In this document: positions 62,101-64,000 of the stretch, piece by piece
How the letters are laid out: each line of letters begins with the position of its first letter
Numbering within the stretch: position 1 is the stretch's first letter
DNA from: Apteryx mantelli
Taxonomy: Eukaryota > Chordata > Aves > Apterygiformes > Apterygidae
Direction of reading: 5' to 3'
Length of the DNA stretch: 64,000 nt
Assembly: GCF_036417845.1 (NCBI RefSeq)
Contig: NC_089981.1
Span: forward strand, 885,501-949,500
The notes under the pieces: model-generated
Told to the model about the DNA's origin: nothing
The model's input: the letters and a program-made list of their open reading frames with translations, nothing else
The model's database searches: none
Translations under genes and position numbers: made by a program

Positions 62101-64000
62101 ATTTGGCTTGCACTGTAGACCACTGCACAAACGTAGATTCTAAATTACGGTATAAAAGGAGAGCTGCAAATAACGTATAAAATGCATTCCCAGAGATGCA
62201 TCTCTGTGTTGCACACCTACACTGAGGCAGCGGAGAGTGCTCTGATTAAGGACTGAGAGGCACTATGGTGTTGCTTGGAGAACACACAGTAATGCAGTGG
62301 GCTAATCCGCGCTGCTTCCAGATGGTCAGGAATATCTCTGTGGGATAGGATGCCTTAGGAGTGTCAAACCAAACTTCCCACCTCTCAGTCTGCCTTTTAT
62401 GAAAGAGACAGGAAAGACATGGAACAGGGATTAGAAAATAAATTTCCTTCATTAATCTGTAATTACTAAGATATCTGTAAATACTAAGATACAGTGTTGG
62501 TATATCTCAGTAAGATAATTTTTCAGACTCAGCCCTTCAAGCCTACGCACATAAAATTCTGGGAACGGATATATTTTCCTAAACAATAGAGCAAAGATAG
62601 TTCTGCCCAGCACCAGATCCATTTGATAAGGTTGTTCCTGATCTTAGTCATCACAGTCCCTAGCCACACAGAAAGCCTGAAAATTCCTATGCAGTCTTGT
62701 TTATCCCACAGGGTTGGGAACATGAAGTTAAATGCAACGTAAATGTTGTTGTCTAATCACTTACAGTTCCCATTTAGGTTTCTAGGCACACGGCCATCAG
62801 GCTTTATTGTATAACTTAGGAGATCGTCTCCTAAGCCTTGTGGCAATTGTATTCCTGACAGAACTGCACAGGAATCCATACACTAGGACATCAATCTGGG
62901 ATTTACTCCAGGCATTTACTTACTGCCACTCAGGGTTTGCTCTTCTTCATCCCTGGGATCTAAGTCATGTTACTTCCTGTTTGTCCAGAAGAGCAGGACA
63001 TCTTCTACCCCACTTTCCCAGCAGTAGTGGCCCCATAAAATGTGCAGGTTCCTTAGTTGTATCTTTCCCAACTGGAACATAACAGTTGCCTGAAGAACCA
63101 TCAAGAGCATTTACATCTCACTCAACTATGATTAATTTTTGAAAAAGCCTGCTCTGCTCCCAGATCTTCAGGTATCCATCCTGATATGGGATTAGATGAA
63201 TGTCTGTAACACTGAGATGAAAAGTAGCATATTTCCCTTCCAGTTTCCATAAGGAAGCCAGTTTCCCCACCATATGTCTGGATTGAAACTTGGGACAAAG
63301 ATAAAGAAAGCTCCAGATCCTGTTCTCCAAACCCAGTGAAATATCTTCTGTCCTAGTGTTTGATCTGAATAATTACATGCTTCTGAATTAGGGACTATCA
63401 TTTTGGGTTTGTCTAGCGTCTAGAGTGTGAGCCGATGCTGAGTGTTCTTTGGTACTACGCAAGTATAATGATAACCAGTGACTGTGAACTCTATTTCCTC
63501 TCCTTCTTCTCCACTGTTAATTAAAATCACTAGAAACACTTTGTTTTAAGCAAGTTCTGTCCCCTAACACTCTCTCCTTCCCACTGGAAGGGATCTGGTT
63601 GTAAAGGTGTTAGTCCTTGCAAAAGCGGGAAAGAACAAATTTTTCCAAATACTTCCTTTGTACTTCCATTGTACTTTCCTGCATTTCTTATCAAGGTTGC
63701 TACATAGATACAGAAACTTTACATATGAGCAAACAGCAGCACCAAGGCATTGCTCTGTAGGCAGCGTTCCTTTCCTTCCCTTTCTCGGGCGTAAGGACAC
63801 ACACCTCATCTGCCTTTTTTGTCCTGTCAGCTAGACAAGAAACACCACATGCTATGGCTAGTGGGAGCAGCACAGATGCTGTGCAGCCTGCAAGCTGCTT
63901 TTAAACGGAATGAATCAAGTTCAAGTTGTCCCCAAATTATTGTCAGTAGAAACATTAATAAAATGTTCCCTCCACTGCCAATGTTAGGTGACAGTAGATG
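59170..64000. other. Right-edge gene-poor region, nothing recognised
   Basis: About 4.8 kb of AT-richer sequence holds only short frames (under 95 codons) on both strands and no splice-supported exon. It contains an (AAC)n run at about 60255-60269 and a T run at 59561-59573. In human the next genes are pepsinogen A and VWCE; I see neither. A distant intron or regulatory DNA cannot be excluded. Confidence 0.5.

Overview
This is a vertebrate nuclear sequence. Every gene has GT-AG introns, CpG-rich promoters and ordinary poly(A) signals. The gene order PRPF19(-), TMEM109(+), TMEM132A(+), SLC15A3(-), CD6(+), CD5(+), VPS37C(-) is the order and orientation known from human 11q12.2. Compact intergenic spaces, GC-rich short introns, many G-rich minisatellites, few interspersed repeats and one decayed retroposon of a type I recall from reptile and bird genomes point to a sauropsid, most likely a bird. 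Species and chromosome cannot be fixed from the sequence alone.

Layout: 1-1.1 kb has no recognisable gene. 1.1-7.5 kb is PRPF19 (16 coding exons, 504 aa). 7.5-9.2 kb is a CpG island shared by PRPF19 and TMEM109, with a G-rich minisatellite. 9.3-11.6 kb is TMEM109 (236 aa). 11.6-13.0 kb is the upstream region of TMEM132A, with a 29-bp minisatellite next to the promoter. 13.1-19.6 kb is TMEM132A (11 exons, 1,050 aa), whose introns hold several tandem arrays. 20.5-24.5 kb is SLC15A3 (8 exons, 583 aa), tail-to-tail with TMEM132A. 26.4-39.4 kb is CD6 (13 exons, 664 aa) with a 7.7-kb first intron. 39.4-46 kb is a CD6-CD5 spacer with an unassigned CpG-rich block and a 930-bp, 22-bp-unit minisatellite. 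46.1-53.2 kb is CD5 (10 exons, 476 aa). 53.4-58.8 kb is VPS37C (4 coding exons, 364 aa), tail-to-tail with CD5. 59.2-64 kb is AT-richer and shows no gene I can support.

I reconstructed each coding sequence by joining exons at GT/AG sites. Every one sums to a multiple of three, has no internal stop and aligns along its length with the mammalian protein as I remember it. None looks broken. PRPF19 (spliceosome and ubiquitin ligase), VPS37C (ESCRT-I), TMEM109 and TMEM132A are general cell-biology genes. SLC15A3 (lysosomal peptide/histidine carrier), CD6 and CD5 (lymphocyte scavenger-receptor co-receptors) have immune roles. CD6 and CD5 are tandem paralogues: all 21 of their coding introns are phase 1, and both tails keep tyrosine signalling motifs.

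I did not find a previously undescribed system. The unusual material is non-coding: tandem arrays at several gene boundaries and in introns, a row of CCAAT boxes inside a TMEM132A intron, and an orphan CpG-rich block between CD6 and CD5. The 22-bp array opens long reading frames in all three minus-strand frames; these are artefacts and not genes.
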